Assembly (NCBI GenBank): GCA_903916595.1
Contig: CAIWXI010000137.1
Location: forward strand, 20,697 to 84,696
DNA length: 64,000 nt
Direction: 5' to 3'
From: an uncultured Bacteroidales bacterium
GTDB taxonomy: Bacteria > Bacteroidota > Bacteroidia > Bacteroidales > FEN-979
A program made the position numbers and the translations under genes. Below the pieces are notes generated by a model. That model was not told where the DNA came from. It saw only the letters and a program-made list of their open reading frames with translations, and made no database searches. Shown here in pieces: positions 9,301-17,514 of the stretch (its first letter is position 1; each line of letters starts with the position of its first letter).

Positions 9301-10606
9301 TAAATCATGGCAGCAACTTTATAAGAAAACATTCGGTGAGGGTTTCCTGAATGACCAGTCAAATCCTGAATACTGGAGAAAGATTCAGAATGTTGACGAT
9401 AGTGTAATCTGGCAAACACGTCAGAAACAGAAAGACCAGCTTACCGAATTCCTGCATCAGCGGTTATATGTTAATATGACAGGACGGCATGAGAATCCAA
9501 AGCTTATCTTTCAGATGAGGGAAGCAGCCCGTCCGCAGGCCCTTACTATTGGCTTTGCCCGAAGGTTCGCAACCTATAAACGGGCTCATCTGCTGTTTTC
9601 CAACCTCGACCGCCTTGGCCGGATTGTAAATAATACAGAAAAACCTGTACGCTTTTTGTTCGCAGGAAAAGCCCATCCGAACGATAAAGCAGGGCAGGAC
9701 CTGATAAAAAGGATTATTGAAGTTTCGAGGATGCCTGCTTTCCTTGGCAAGATCATGTTCATTGAAAATTATGACATGGAACTTGCCAAATACCTTATAA
9801 GGGGAGTGGATATATGGCTTAATACACCGACCAGACCTCTGGAGGCCTCTGGGACAAGTGGAGAGAAGGCCGTGATGAACGGTGTTGTTAATTTTAGTGT
9901 CCTCGACGGATGGTGGGCCGAAGGGTACCGGGCCGATGCAGGCTGGGCCTTGCAGGAAGAGGCAACGTACGATAATCCGGCATTCCAGGATGACCTTGAC
10001 GCAGAAGTAATTTATTCTATACTCGAAGAGGAGATCGTACCTATTTACTACGACAGGGATTCTAATGGGATACCGGTAAAATGGATATCCTACATAAAAA
10101 ATACTATTGCCGAGATAGCGCCTCATTTTACCATGAAACGGCAGCTCGACGACTACTATCGTCAATACTATTCCAAACTGTTTAAAAGGTCAAGGATCAT
10201 AACGGGTAAAAATTATGAAATGGCCCGGCATATCGCTTCATGGAAAAGGAAAGTTCTGAGAGGATGGGATGGTATCGAGATCGTTTCACAGAAAACCCCG
10301 TATTCGGAACAGAAACCATTGTCGCTGGGTGATGTTTTTTCTGCCGAGATCATTCTTAATCTTAACGAATTGTCTGCAACCGACGTGGGTATTGAAGTCC
10401 TGTTCGGGCGGAAACTCAATGATCTTGTTGAAACTCCAATATTTATTGAAGAAATGAACCTGTCGAGGTCAGAGAAAAATATCGCTGTGTTTGAATGTAA
10501 TATTCCGATCAACGAGGCAGGGGTTTATGACTTCGCTTTCCGCCTCTTCCCGAAGAGTCCATTATTGCCGCACAGGCAGGACTTTGCGTTGGTGAAATGG
10601 ATCTAG
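6359..10606 (+). CDS. Fusion of GT3 glycogen synthase and short-type alpha-glucan phosphorylase
   Basis: The 1415-residue product joins two glycogen enzymes. Residues 1 to about 555 are a GT3 (animal/fungal-type) glycogen synthase: it begins DYVFEVSWEVCNKVGEIHTV and has the E-x7-E motif in YYEPWGYSSQE (E440, E448). From about residue 575 a DUF3417-type segment (PENLASLDRIAKNLWW) leads into a GT35 phosphorylase of the short class, with NEGHSA and the pyridoxal phosphate lysine in GTSGEKAVMNG (K1170). A small beta-domain closes the protein. The two halves catalyse opposite directions: chain extension from a sugar nucleotide, and phosphorolysis to glucose-1-phosphate. Translation starts at GTG 6359; no better start is seen. 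Last gene of the operon. Confidence 0.92.
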   Translation: MKEESKIAPDYVFEVSWEVCNKVGEIHTVISTKCLTMVEELRDNYILIGPDVWKETYQNPDFLEDRFLYKSWRERAESEGLRIKIGRWSIPGKPLVFLIDFTPFFSEKDKIFSHFWEHYKLDSLTGGWDYLEPALFGYAAGQVIESFYNYNLSHHDKIISHFHEWTCGTGLLYIKEKVPQSGTVFTAHSTVIGRNIAINNLPLYKNFDQYHAESIAKQFGIVSKYSLEKLAAAETDVLTTLSSLTDDECRNFLGKPADVITPNGFEDSLVPVKETYYKKRAEARNKLLQVAEALTGQPVAKSSILLLTSGPYEQKSRGYDLFIEALSRINAQARIPETVIAFIMVPTDESGPRKELLEWMSRKDINSPRSEQFLTHVLNEPDHDWILKKLKQSKMQNRPEDKVKVFYVPSILNGTDGVFNLSYYDILVGFDGTIFPSYYEPWGYSSQESLSFHIPTITTTLTGFGQWVKNLYPNVKDSIAVINRDDDNDSEVIEEIVKTVTGCALKTEKEIIRLRIKAYEISRSALWENLISYYHEAYSLALEKSLGRGEMYAGKQPQIISPSPNTISNVRPDWKKVLVKQRLPENLASLDRIAKNLWWCWHYEGSELFEMVNREKWYELKFNPIALLESLSYKELQELSHNAEFVARLEKVTAKLENYMARGDDKPREMIAYFSMEYGLHDTIKIFSGGLGMLAGDYLKEASDSNVNLVGIGLLYRYGYFMQTLNLAGDQIANYTPQKFSQLPIMPVYDEAGNWLKILFALPGRNLYAKIWRVDVGRIPLFLLDTDIEENDDSYRSITHQLYGGDLENRIRQEIVLGIGGIRLLDLLKIKPDVYHSNEGHSAFIGLERLRKLIQNEKLTFVQAMEVVRSSTLFTTHTPVPAGHDAFPEDMMRRYFSHYPDLLNIKWEQLLNLGRMVDNNPDEKFSMSVLAAKCSQEINGVSRIHGRVTKDLFQPLYPGYYASELHIGYVTNGVHYPTWTAKSWQQLYKKTFGEGFLNDQSNPEYWRKIQNVDDSVIWQTRQKQKDQLTEFLHQRLYVNMTGRHENPKLIFQMREAARPQALTIGFARRFATYKRAHLLFSNLDRLGRIVNNTEKPVRFLFAGKAHPNDKAGQDLIKRIIEVSRMPAFLGKIMFIENYDMELAKYLIRGVDIWLNTPTRPLEASGTSGEKAVMNGVVNFSVLDGWWAEGYRADAGWALQEEATYDNPAFQDDLDAEVIYSILEEEIVPIYYDRDSNGIPVKWISYIKNTIAEIAPHFTMKRQLDDYYRQYYSKLFKRSRIITGKNYEMARHIASWKRKVLRGWDGIEIVSQKTPYSEQKPLSLGDVFSAEIILNLNELSATDVGIEVLFGRKLNDLVETPIFIEEMNLSRSEKNIAVFECNIPINEAGVYDFAFRLFPKSPLLPHRQDFALVKWI

Positions 10607-10612
10607 GGAAGA

Positions 10613-10724
10613 ACGATGTACGATGTACGATGTACGATGTACGATGTACGATGTACGATGTACGATGTACGATGTACGATGTACGATGTACGATGTACGA
10701 TGTACGATGTACGATGTACGATGT
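10613..10724. repeat. Perfect heptamer tandem array, 16 copies of ACGATGT
   Basis: Sixteen uninterrupted, identical 7-bp units (112 bp) begin 7 nt after the stop of the synthase-phosphorylase gene and end 27 nt before fabG. No unit carries a substitution. Because 7 is not a multiple of 3, every frame repeats every seven codons; the minus strand reads as a repeated TSYIVHR peptide, which I take as an artefact. There are no spacers, so this is not a CRISPR array. Confidence 0.97.
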
Positions 10725-10751
10725 AATTAGATTAATAATAAACATTAAAGC

Positions 10752-11498
10752 ATGAAATTACTTGAAGGAAAGACAGCCCTGATAACCGGTGCAAACCGGG
10801 GTATCGGCAGGGCCATCGCAAAATGTTTTGCCCGTAACGGAGGGAATGTCGCATTTTCTGATATTGCATATGATGAAAATTCGGTCTCTCTCGAGGAAGA
10901 GCTTAGAAATCTGGGTGTAAATGCCAGAGGCTATGCATCCGATGCAGGTTCATTTACCGATAGTGAGCAACTGGTTAATTCTGTGGTTGCTGATTTCGGG
11001 GCCCTGCACATTTTGGTGAATAATGCAGGGATAACCCGCGATAATCTGCTTCTTCGTCTTTCAGAATCAGATTGGGACCTGGTCGTAAAAGTCAATCTTA
11101 AATCTGTTTTTAACCTTACGAAAGCCGTTCAGAGGCAGATGATCAAACAGCGTAACGGATCGGTGATCAATATGAGTTCCGTGGTTGGGATCGAAGGCAA
11201 TTTCGGACAGTCGAACTACTCGGCTTCAAAAGCCGGGATCATAGGATTTACCAAATCAGTAGCCATGGAGCTTGGCTCACGAAATATTCGCGTGAATGCA
11301 ATTGCACCCGGGTTCATTGAGACCGAGATGACTTCGAGACTGCCCGATGAGATAAGGAAAGAGTGGATAGAGGATATTCCCCTGAAGCGTGGCGGAACAC
11401 CCGATGATGTGGCTAAACTTGCTTTATTCCTGGCTTCGGACCTGTCGGAATATATCACAGGTCAGGTGATCAGTGTCTGTGGCGGACTTCATACCTGA
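10752..11498 (+). CDS. fabG: 3-oxoacyl-[ACP] reductase, SDR family
   Basis: The 248-residue short-chain dehydrogenase has the NADP-binding motif TGANRGIG (residues 12-19), NNAG at 90-93, and the catalytic set Ser142/143, Tyr156 and Lys160 (YSASK). It ends with the typical YITGQVISVCGG. FabG reduces 3-oxoacyl-ACP in the fatty acid elongation cycle. Many SDR paralogues share these motifs, and no other fab gene adjoins it, so a related reductase role is possible. The next gene starts 12 nt downstream and may be cotranscribed. The heptamer array lies just upstream, leaving little room for a promoter. Confidence 0.82.
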   Translation: MKLLEGKTALITGANRGIGRAIAKCFARNGGNVAFSDIAYDENSVSLEEELRNLGVNARGYASDAGSFTDSEQLVNSVVADFGALHILVNNAGITRDNLLLRLSESDWDLVVKVNLKSVFNLTKAVQRQMIKQRNGSVINMSSVVGIEGNFGQSNYSASKAGIIGFTKSVAMELGSRNIRVNAIAPGFIETEMTSRLPDEIRKEWIEDIPLKRGGTPDDVAKLALFLASDLSEYITGQVISVCGGLHT

Positions 11499-11510
11499 CA
11501 GCAGTAACGT

Positions 11511-13583
11511 GTGAGCCTTTTAACAGAATTTCCTTTATGGTTTCTGCTTTTCTGCTTCCTGGCCGGGGCATTATTTTCATTTGGACTTTATTTCAGGAAA
11601 ACCAGAAACCCTGAGAATTCAGCGCTTCTGATTGTTTTAATCCTGCTCAGGTTTCTGTCGGTCAGCCTGATTACTTTCCTTTTACTCACACCCCTTATAC
11701 GCAGAACTGTCAGACAGATTGAAAAACCCATCATTGCTATAGGTATTGACGGTTCGCAATCGGTTGTTTCATCGGCCGATTCCGTTGCCGTGAGAAACAA
11801 CCTCAGCCGCGATATTGAAAACCTCAGCCGGGAATTGTCCGGGCGGTTCGAGGTAGCTGTATATACGTTTGGGCAGACTTTTTCGCAAGGACTGCCTAAA
11901 GATTTCAATGGAAACCGCACCGATATTTCGGGGTTTTTCAATGAGCTGGGCAGCAGGTATGTAAACCGGAATCTGGGGGCGGTGATCATTGCCTCCGATG
12001 GGATTAATAACAAGGGGACTAATCCCTGGTATGCCATACAGAAGCTGAATGTTCCTGTATATTCCGTGGCACTAGGCGACACATCATTAAAAAGGGATAT
12101 GTATATCAGGCATATCGATGTTAGCCGGCAGGTATATCTTAACGATCAGTTTCCTTTTGAGATCATGGCCGGGATGGATCAGTACGCGGGTAAGGAAACC
12201 AGGCTGATCATAAGACATTCAGGACTTGTTGTTTTCTCGAAAAATATCACGGCCTATAATGACCATTCCATTTTAAGAATAAGCGGGGCGCTGCAATCCA
12301 AAGAAAAAGGAATTCAGAAATATTCAGTTGAAATTGAAAGCCCCGGTGATGAATTCAACCGGACTAACAATACCCGTGATTTTTATGTTGAAGTGCTTGA
12401 GACCAGGATACGTGTTGCTTTGGTATACGAAAGTCCTCACCCTGATATTGCTGCTATTGTAAGCGCTCTGGGAGGGACTGCGAAATTTGAAGTTTCACAA
12501 CTCAAACCTTCGGAGCTTCAGAATGGGAAGAAAGAATATGATCTCTATATTTTTTACCAGCTTCCGTCGGTTGCGGGAATGACTGATATTTCGAGGCTTT
12601 TGCCGGATGGCAAGCCTGCCCTGTTTGTACTCGGAAGTCAGACTGATCTCTCGGGATTCAACAGGCTCAAGACAGGTCTGGTCATCAATTCCCAGAGGAA
12701 GACCATGACCGATATTCAGCCTATTCTTAACCCCGATTTTTCCTTGTTTCGTTTTGACAGGGAATTCTCGGCTGTTATATCCGAATTCCCTCCGCTTCAA
12801 TGCCCTTCTGGAGTTTTTGAGACAGGCATTATGGCCGATGTGCTGTGTTTTCAGAAAATAGGAAATGTGAACACGAAATATCCGTTGTTACTGTTCTTCG
12901 ATTTGCCGGCCCGCAAGACCGGTGTCATAGCGGGCGAGAACCTATGGAGGTGGAGAATATCTGATTATATTCAGAAATCTGATTTCAGGCTCTTTGATGA
13001 GATGATTACGAGCATCGTCCAATATTTATCGGTAAAAACCGATCCAAGTCCGTTCCGGATAACAGTAAAAAGCAGGATAGATGAAGGGGATCCCCTGGAG
13101 TTCGATGCAGTGCTTTTTAACCCGGGCCATGAGCTTGTTAATGATCCGGACGTGATGCTCGAATTGAAAAACGAAGCAGGAAAAAGCTATCCATATAGCT
13201 TTACACGTACCGAAAAAGGCTATTACCTTAACGCTGGCTATTTTCCTGCAGGCAACTACACGTACGAAGCCACGGTGAAAACGGCCCAGGCCGTTTATAA
13301 AAAGCAGGGCCATATGAGTATAACCCCAATGGATATCGAGCTTATGAACCTGGTGGCCGACCATGCCCTGCTCAATAAATTATCGTCGCGATATAATGCA
13401 AAGGTTGTCAGCCAGAAAAATATTACGGAACTCCCGGAACTGCTTAAGAAACGAGTCGACTTAAAATCAATCATTCATCTTCAGAGAAAGTATACTGAAC
13501 TTGCCGGGGAGTGGTGGCTGTTTCTAATTATCCTTATCATGCTATTCGCCGAGTGGGCTATCAGCAAGAGAAACGGTTTGTAG
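11511..13583 (+). CDS. Membrane protein with von Willebrand factor A-like domain
   Basis: Starts at GTG 11511. The 690-residue product has two N-terminal membrane segments (about residues 8-26 and 38-62), a large extracytoplasmic part, and one C-terminal membrane segment in the last 25 residues. After the second segment, IGIDGSQSV gives the DxSxS MIDAS signature of VWA domains, which bind a divalent metal and protein ligands. This architecture resembles the Bacteroidota membrane VWA proteins related to the Bat group, but no Bat operon or MoxR ATPase is nearby. Function is unknown; protein-protein contact in the periplasm is an inference. It ends 3 nt from the convergent ABC permease gene. Confidence 0.65.
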   Translation: MSLLTEFPLWFLLFCFLAGALFSFGLYFRKTRNPENSALLIVLILLRFLSVSLITFLLLTPLIRRTVRQIEKPIIAIGIDGSQSVVSSADSVAVRNNLSRDIENLSRELSGRFEVAVYTFGQTFSQGLPKDFNGNRTDISGFFNELGSRYVNRNLGAVIIASDGINNKGTNPWYAIQKLNVPVYSVALGDTSLKRDMYIRHIDVSRQVYLNDQFPFEIMAGMDQYAGKETRLIIRHSGLVVFSKNITAYNDHSILRISGALQSKEKGIQKYSVEIESPGDEFNRTNNTRDFYVEVLETRIRVALVYESPHPDIAAIVSALGGTAKFEVSQLKPSELQNGKKEYDLYIFYQLPSVAGMTDISRLLPDGKPALFVLGSQTDLSGFNRLKTGLVINSQRKTMTDIQPILNPDFSLFRFDREFSAVISEFPPLQCPSGVFETGIMADVLCFQKIGNVNTKYPLLLFFDLPARKTGVIAGENLWRWRISDYIQKSDFRLFDEMITSIVQYLSVKTDPSPFRITVKSRIDEGDPLEFDAVLFNPGHELVNDPDVMLELKNEAGKSYPYSFTRTEKGYYLNAGYFPAGNYTYEATVKTAQAVYKKQGHMSITPMDIELMNLVADHALLNKLSSRYNAKVVSQKNITELPELLKKRVDLKSIIHLQRKYTELAGEWWLFLIILIMLFAEWAISKRNGL

Positions 13584-13586
13584 ACG

Positions 13587-14417
13587 TTAGAGGTCTTTCT
13601 TTTTCATCACCCAAAACACAATTCCAATCATGATTGCTGCATAGCCCATTGGGATAAGGCAGGCTGTGAAACTCACGTTGGCCTGAAGTTCAAGGCCCAT
13701 GATCTTTTTAAGCATGGGGATAGCAGGGTATTCGGTGAGCCTGATCACTGAATTAACTGGGAGATAGGTGTAGATGGTGTTCTTGAACATGAAAGGCGCC
13801 CTGAATAAGAAGTAGATTACCGGTTCAATGATGAGGGAATAGAGTGTGAAAATGGCAATTGCCATGCCGGTATTCCTGAGCATAAATCCGCAGAAAAAAG
13901 CATAAACCATATAGCACAGCAGGCTAAGGAAAAACCCTGTCATGAATGGCAAACCTCTGGAGAAGAAGTCTACCTCATTGAATCCTGAATGGGAAAGGCC
14001 TATAATAAAAGCCCCTGCGGTAAGGATTACTGTCGTCACCAAAGTCATAAGCAAAATAATCATCAGCTTAGAGACCAGGAATTCGGTCTTGCTCATGCCG
14101 TTGATGATATTCTGCCGGATGGTCTTAAATGTAAATTCGTTGGTAATGAGGATGATCATGATGATTGCAGGGAAAATAAGTACATATCTGATGCTTGCAA
14201 AGAATGCCACATTTTGCCAGACATCAGGAAAGTAATAGATAGCTACATGCGGGAAGGGGATCGGCAGCCGGCTGTTGATGTCGTTTACTATGTGGTTGAT
14301 CATAAACTCGGCCAGAAGTATACCTGCAGCGAGAAACACGAAGTAGAGTCCGGCAAGTATCCAGAATACCTTGTAGGTCTGTATTTTTTTAAATTCAATG
14401 CTCAGAAGCCTTCTCAT
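13587..14417 (-). CDS. ABC-2 type transporter permease
   Basis: The 276-residue protein has about six hydrophobic segments. It starts with a short cytoplasmic lead (MRRLLSIEFKKIQTYKVFW) running into the first segment and ends with the positively charged WVMKKKDL, as is usual for ABC-2 exporters. Its ATG overlaps the stop of the upstream ATPase gene by 4 nt (ATGA), which indicates translational coupling and a common complex. The substrate cannot be told; such pairs move drugs, lipids or peptides, or act in gliding and secretion. Confidence 0.83.
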   Translation of the reverse strand: MRRLLSIEFKKIQTYKVFWILAGLYFVFLAAGILLAEFMINHIVNDINSRLPIPFPHVAIYYFPDVWQNVAFFASIRYVLIFPAIIMIILITNEFTFKTIRQNIINGMSKTEFLVSKLMIILLMTLVTTVILTAGAFIIGLSHSGFNEVDFFSRGLPFMTGFFLSLLCYMVYAFFCGFMLRNTGMAIAIFTLYSLIIEPVIYFLFRAPFMFKNTIYTYLPVNSVIRLTEYPAIPMLKKIMGLELQANVSFTACLIPMGYAAIMIGIVFWVMKKKDL

Positions 14418-15316
14418 GGGTTCTCATGTAAAAGTTCGAGAAAATGCTGTTCGAGACTGCGTTTCTTCTCTGACAGATGGCTGAGGATAATGCCCTTTTG
14501 ATGAAGAAACGCGTTGATATCAGAGGGGGTCACCACTGTTGAGAAATGTACCTGAATGATTCCGGCGGTTTCGGTGTATGAAGTGTAGCCTGGAATTTCC
14601 TTAACTGCTGCCGTAAGACCCCTCATGTCAGCTGCAGCCATTTCAATCGAGTCGGAAACGGATAGTACTTCCTGCACCTGGCCACAGAAGAGCATCACGC
14701 CCTTTTGAAGTACAAGAACATGGTTGCAGATCTTCTGAACTTCATCGAGAAGATGGGAAGCCAGAAGTATGGTTGTGCCCCGGGAAGCAACCAATGAGAT
14801 CAGCTCCCTGATCTGCGCTATCCCCTGTGGGTCGAGGCCGTTGGTAGGTTCATCGAGGATCATCACCTCGGGTTTGCCAAGCAGGGCTGAGGCTAATGCA
14901 AGCCTTTGCCGCATGCCGAATGAAAAAGTCCTGAACTTTGAGAACCTCCGTTCATGAAGGCCTGACAACTGCAGCACTTCATCGACATCATCATACGGTT
15001 TATTCTTTATATCGGCTACGATTTTCAGGTTTGTTACAGCATCCAGGTAAGGAAAAAAGTTCGGACTTTCGATGACTGAGCCTATACGTTTTCTGCTTTC
15101 ATTGGAAGGAGGCTGTCCGAACCAGCTGAACATACCATGATCAGGAGGAATGAGACCGAGCAGCATGCTCAGAGTCGTAGTCTTACCGCTGCCGTTGGGC
15201 CCGAGGATCCCGAAAACATGACCTTTTCCGACCTCAAAAGATAGCTGGTTTACCGCTTTGATCTTTCCAAAGCTCTTTGAAATGTTCTCAACAGAAAGAA
15301 TGGTTTCCACCGGCAA
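14414..15316 (-). CDS. ABC transporter ATP-binding protein
   Basis: The 300-residue ATPase shows Walker A GPNGSGKTT (about residues 39-47), the signature FSFGMRQRLALA, Walker B VMILDEPTNGLDP and the switch histidine in LLASHLLDE. The C-terminal 80 residues are the extra domain common to ABC-2-type exporter ATPases. The start is uncertain: TTG at 15316 or GTG at 15310 are the only nearby options and no ATG is available. It is coupled to the permease gene by a 4-nt overlap. Confidence 0.87.
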   Translation of the reverse strand: MPVETILSVENISKSFGKIKAVNQLSFEVGKGHVFGILGPNGSGKTTTLSMLLGLIPPDHGMFSWFGQPPSNESRKRIGSVIESPNFFPYLDAVTNLKIVADIKNKPYDDVDEVLQLSGLHERRFSKFRTFSFGMRQRLALASALLGKPEVMILDEPTNGLDPQGIAQIRELISLVASRGTTILLASHLLDEVQKICNHVLVLQKGVMLFCGQVQEVLSVSDSIEMAAADMRGLTAAVKEIPGYTSYTETAGIIQVHFSTVVTPSDINAFLHQKGIILSHLSEKKRSLEQHFLELLHENP

Positions 15317-15364
15317 TAAAGTATAATTAAGTTTTAGACGATACGCGATGCTATTCGTTACAGC

Positions 15365-16075
15365 TTAATACCGATAAAGTAAAAAAACAGCGGGGGTTTT
15401 GCCGAGGACCGGCTTCATTTTTTTCCAGTCCCCAACCTGGTACACCATGATATTCTCAGCCGGGCCGGTTAGTCCTATGCCCAGGCCCAGCATGGTGTCG
15501 GCCCTGCAGTGCTGAAGAATAGCCTGAAAGACCTGTTCATTCCTGTAAGGTGTTTCAATGAATATCTGAGTCTGTTTTTTGTCAGCTGCAGCACGTTCCA
15601 TTTCTTTCAGCTGCCGCACCCGGGTCTGTTTATCGACCGAGAGGTAGCCCAGGAAAGAAAAATTCTGGCCGTTGAATCCTGAAGCCATCAGGGAAAGCAA
15701 AATCGAGGACGGACCTGTAAGTGGTTTCACAATTATCCCGTTTTCATGGGCCAGCCGTACAATCCCCGATCCCGGATCGGCCACGCAGGGGCAACCGGCT
15801 TCCGAAAGCAGGCCAATATCCTTGCCTTCATCTGTAACGCCAAGGAACTCCTCAAAAGAGGGCAGGGGAGAATGTTCATTGAAAAGATGAAAAGTGACCT
15901 CACTGAAGTCGCGGGTAAACCCGGCTTTCCTGAGAAACCTCCGGGCTGTCTTCAATTCCTCGACAATAAAGCAGTCGAGGCCGCGGATGACTTTTAAGGT
16001 ACCCTCGGGCAGGACATCCTCAATGGCCTGATCGCTCAGAGCCGAGGGGATTAGGTATAGAACGCCATGTTTCAT
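15365..16075 (-). CDS. RsmI-like SAM-dependent methyltransferase (tetrapyrrole methylase family)
   Basis: The 236-residue product matches the short Bacteroidota version of the RsmI/tetrapyrrole methylase family: LYLIPSALS at the N-terminus, GLLSEAGCPCVADPGSGIV for the SAM site, LTGPSSILLSLMASGF, and a late FIETPYRN motif. RsmI methylates the ribose of C1402 in 16S rRNA; whether this shorter relative does so is inferred. The ATG at 16075 (MKHG) is preferred over one at 16105 because it avoids overlap with the upstream gene and matches the family N-terminus. The dehydratase gene stops 1 nt before. Confidence 0.75.
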   Translation of the reverse strand: MKHGVLYLIPSALSDQAIEDVLPEGTLKVIRGLDCFIVEELKTARRFLRKAGFTRDFSEVTFHLFNEHSPLPSFEEFLGVTDEGKDIGLLSEAGCPCVADPGSGIVRLAHENGIIVKPLTGPSSILLSLMASGFNGQNFSFLGYLSVDKQTRVRQLKEMERAAADKKQTQIFIETPYRNEQVFQAILQHCRADTMLGLGIGLTGPAENIMVYQVGDWKKMKPVLGKTPAVFLLYRY

Positions 16076-16076
16076 T

Positions 16077-17027
16077 TTACCAGGGTAAGTTGTTAAGGTC
16101 GACATTACCGCCCGAAAAGATCAGGCCGATACGTTTACCCTCAACGTTTATTTTGTTTTCCATGATGGCGGCAAAAGGTACTGCGGATGAGGGTTCCACG
16201 ATGATCTTCATCCTTTCCCAGATAAACATCATGGCTCTGACTATGCTTTCCTCACTTACCGTGACAATAGCATTTACATGTTTCCGGATAATCGGAAAGG
16301 TAAGACTCCCCAGTGATGTTCTTAATCCATCGGCAATAGTCTCCGGCTTCACCGACGGTATCAGTGTCCCCGAAACAAAAGACCTGAAAGCATCGTCGGC
16401 CTGTTCAGGTTCGGCCGCTATCACTTGTGCCGGGGGGGCAAAATAATAGGCCGACAGGGCCGTGCCACTCAGTAATCCGCCGCCACCAACAGGTGCAAGA
16501 ATAATTTCGAGACCTGGTATTTCTTCTGTCAGTTCGAGGGCTGTAGTAGCCTGACCGGCTATGATACGGGTATCGTTATATGGGTGGATCTCAACAGCCC
16601 CTGTTTCTTCAATGACTTTCTGCAGGGTAGTTTCGCGGGATGTAAGCGTGGGTTCGCAGAAGGTGATTCTGCCTCCGTATCCTTTAACAGCTTCAATTTT
16701 TACGGGTGATGAGTCTGATGGCATCACGATATGAGCGGTCGCCCCGGCAAGAGCCGCAGCCCATGAGAGCGCCTGCGCATGGTTGCCGCTGGAATGTGTT
16801 GCAACGCCTTTCTTCAGAAGGTCCGGAGGCAGGCTCCTTACAGCATTGGTTGCTCCCCTGGCTTTAAAAGCCCCGACTTTCTGAAAATTTTCACACTTAA
16901 AAAAGAGCTCGCAACCGTATTTCCGGTTAATGGTTGAGGAAGTGAGAACCTGTGTGTGGTTGATATATGGCTTTATGAGTTCATGGGCCGCCCTGATTTG
17001 CCCCGCTGTTGGAAATTCTATTGTCAT
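16077..17027 (-). CDS. Threonine/serine dehydratase, PLP-dependent
   Basis: The 316-residue fold type II enzyme has the PLP lysine in GAFKARGA (K55), SSGNHAQALSWAA, and the phosphate-binding loop GGGGLLSG. At this length it lacks the regulatory ACT domain of biosynthetic IlvA, so a catabolic threonine ammonia-lyase or a serine racemase is likely. It converts threonine to 2-oxobutanoate (or serine to pyruvate) and ammonia. The ATG overlaps the stop of the phosphatase gene (ATGA) and it is followed at once by the methyltransferase, so the four genes from dnaA form one probable transcript. Confidence 0.85.
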   Translation of the reverse strand: MTIEFPTAGQIRAAHELIKPYINHTQVLTSSTINRKYGCELFFKCENFQKVGAFKARGATNAVRSLPPDLLKKGVATHSSGNHAQALSWAAALAGATAHIVMPSDSSPVKIEAVKGYGGRITFCEPTLTSRETTLQKVIEETGAVEIHPYNDTRIIAGQATTALELTEEIPGLEIILAPVGGGGLLSGTALSAYYFAPPAQVIAAEPEQADDAFRSFVSGTLIPSVKPETIADGLRTSLGSLTFPIIRKHVNAIVTVSEESIVRAMMFIWERMKIIVEPSSAVPFAAIMENKINVEGKRIGLIFSGGNVDLNNLPW

Positions 17028-17500
17028 TTTTGTTCCTTTATTACGGGCCTGAGTTCCTTAACAAGGAGATCGCAGGCCGCTTCAAGCTGTTTGTATGTTC
17101 TTTCAAAGGCCTGCACGTCATGATACCAGGGGTCGTCGACCTCTGTGTTACTGCCAGGGTAGAGGATGTTGAGAATATAATCGACTTTTTTCATGTCACC
17201 GGCTGATCTGGCTGTTCTTGAAACCCCATGATAATGTGAGGAATCCATGACATAGATACGGTCGAAGTGATCGAAATCCTGCTTCCGGAAGAGCCTTGAG
17301 GTATGAGAGGAAATATCGATGTTGTTTTTTTTGCAAACAGTCTGAGCCCGGCTGTCGGGATGGTCCCCGACATGAAAGGTTTCAAACCCGCATGAATCGA
17401 TTTCAGCTTCGATGCGGGCAGCATGAAGTTTATGCCTGAGAATGCCTTCCGCCATCGGCGACCGGCAGATATTACCGGTGCAAACAAACAGGATTTTCAT
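17024..17500 (-). CDS. Low-molecular-weight protein-tyrosine phosphatase
   Basis: The 158-residue protein carries the phosphate loop C-x5-R as CTGNICRS (C7, R13) and the general-acid loop VDDPWYHD near the C-terminus. Both define active LMW phosphatases. In Bacteroidota these enzymes act on tyrosine-phosphorylated proteins, often linked to polysaccharide export, but here it sits 14 nt after dnaA with no capsule genes, so the target is unknown. Confidence 0.9.
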   Translation of the reverse strand: MKILFVCTGNICRSPMAEGILRHKLHAARIEAEIDSCGFETFHVGDHPDSRAQTVCKKNNIDISSHTSRLFRKQDFDHFDRIYVMDSSHYHGVSRTARSAGDMKKVDYILNILYPGSNTEVDDPWYHDVQAFERTYKQLEAACDLLVKELRPVIKEQK

Positions 17501-17514
17501 AATAATAAAGAGGA

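Noticed and set aside
9464..10165. 233-codon frame antisense to the phosphorylase module
   Set aside because: Shadow of a strongly conserved coding region; the plus-strand frame has the catalytic motifs.
10613..10724. CRISPR array
   Set aside because: Units are 7 bp and contiguous with no spacers, and no cas genes are present; the same holds for the array at 23480.
10509..10745. Minus-strand frame with repeated TSYIVHR peptide
   Set aside because: It is a by-product of the perfect heptamer array and otherwise antisense to the fusion gene; no start signal or homology.
13587..15316. Part of a resistance or defence island
   Set aside because: A single ABC-2 exporter pair between housekeeping genes, without regulators, toxins, nucleases or mobile element marks.
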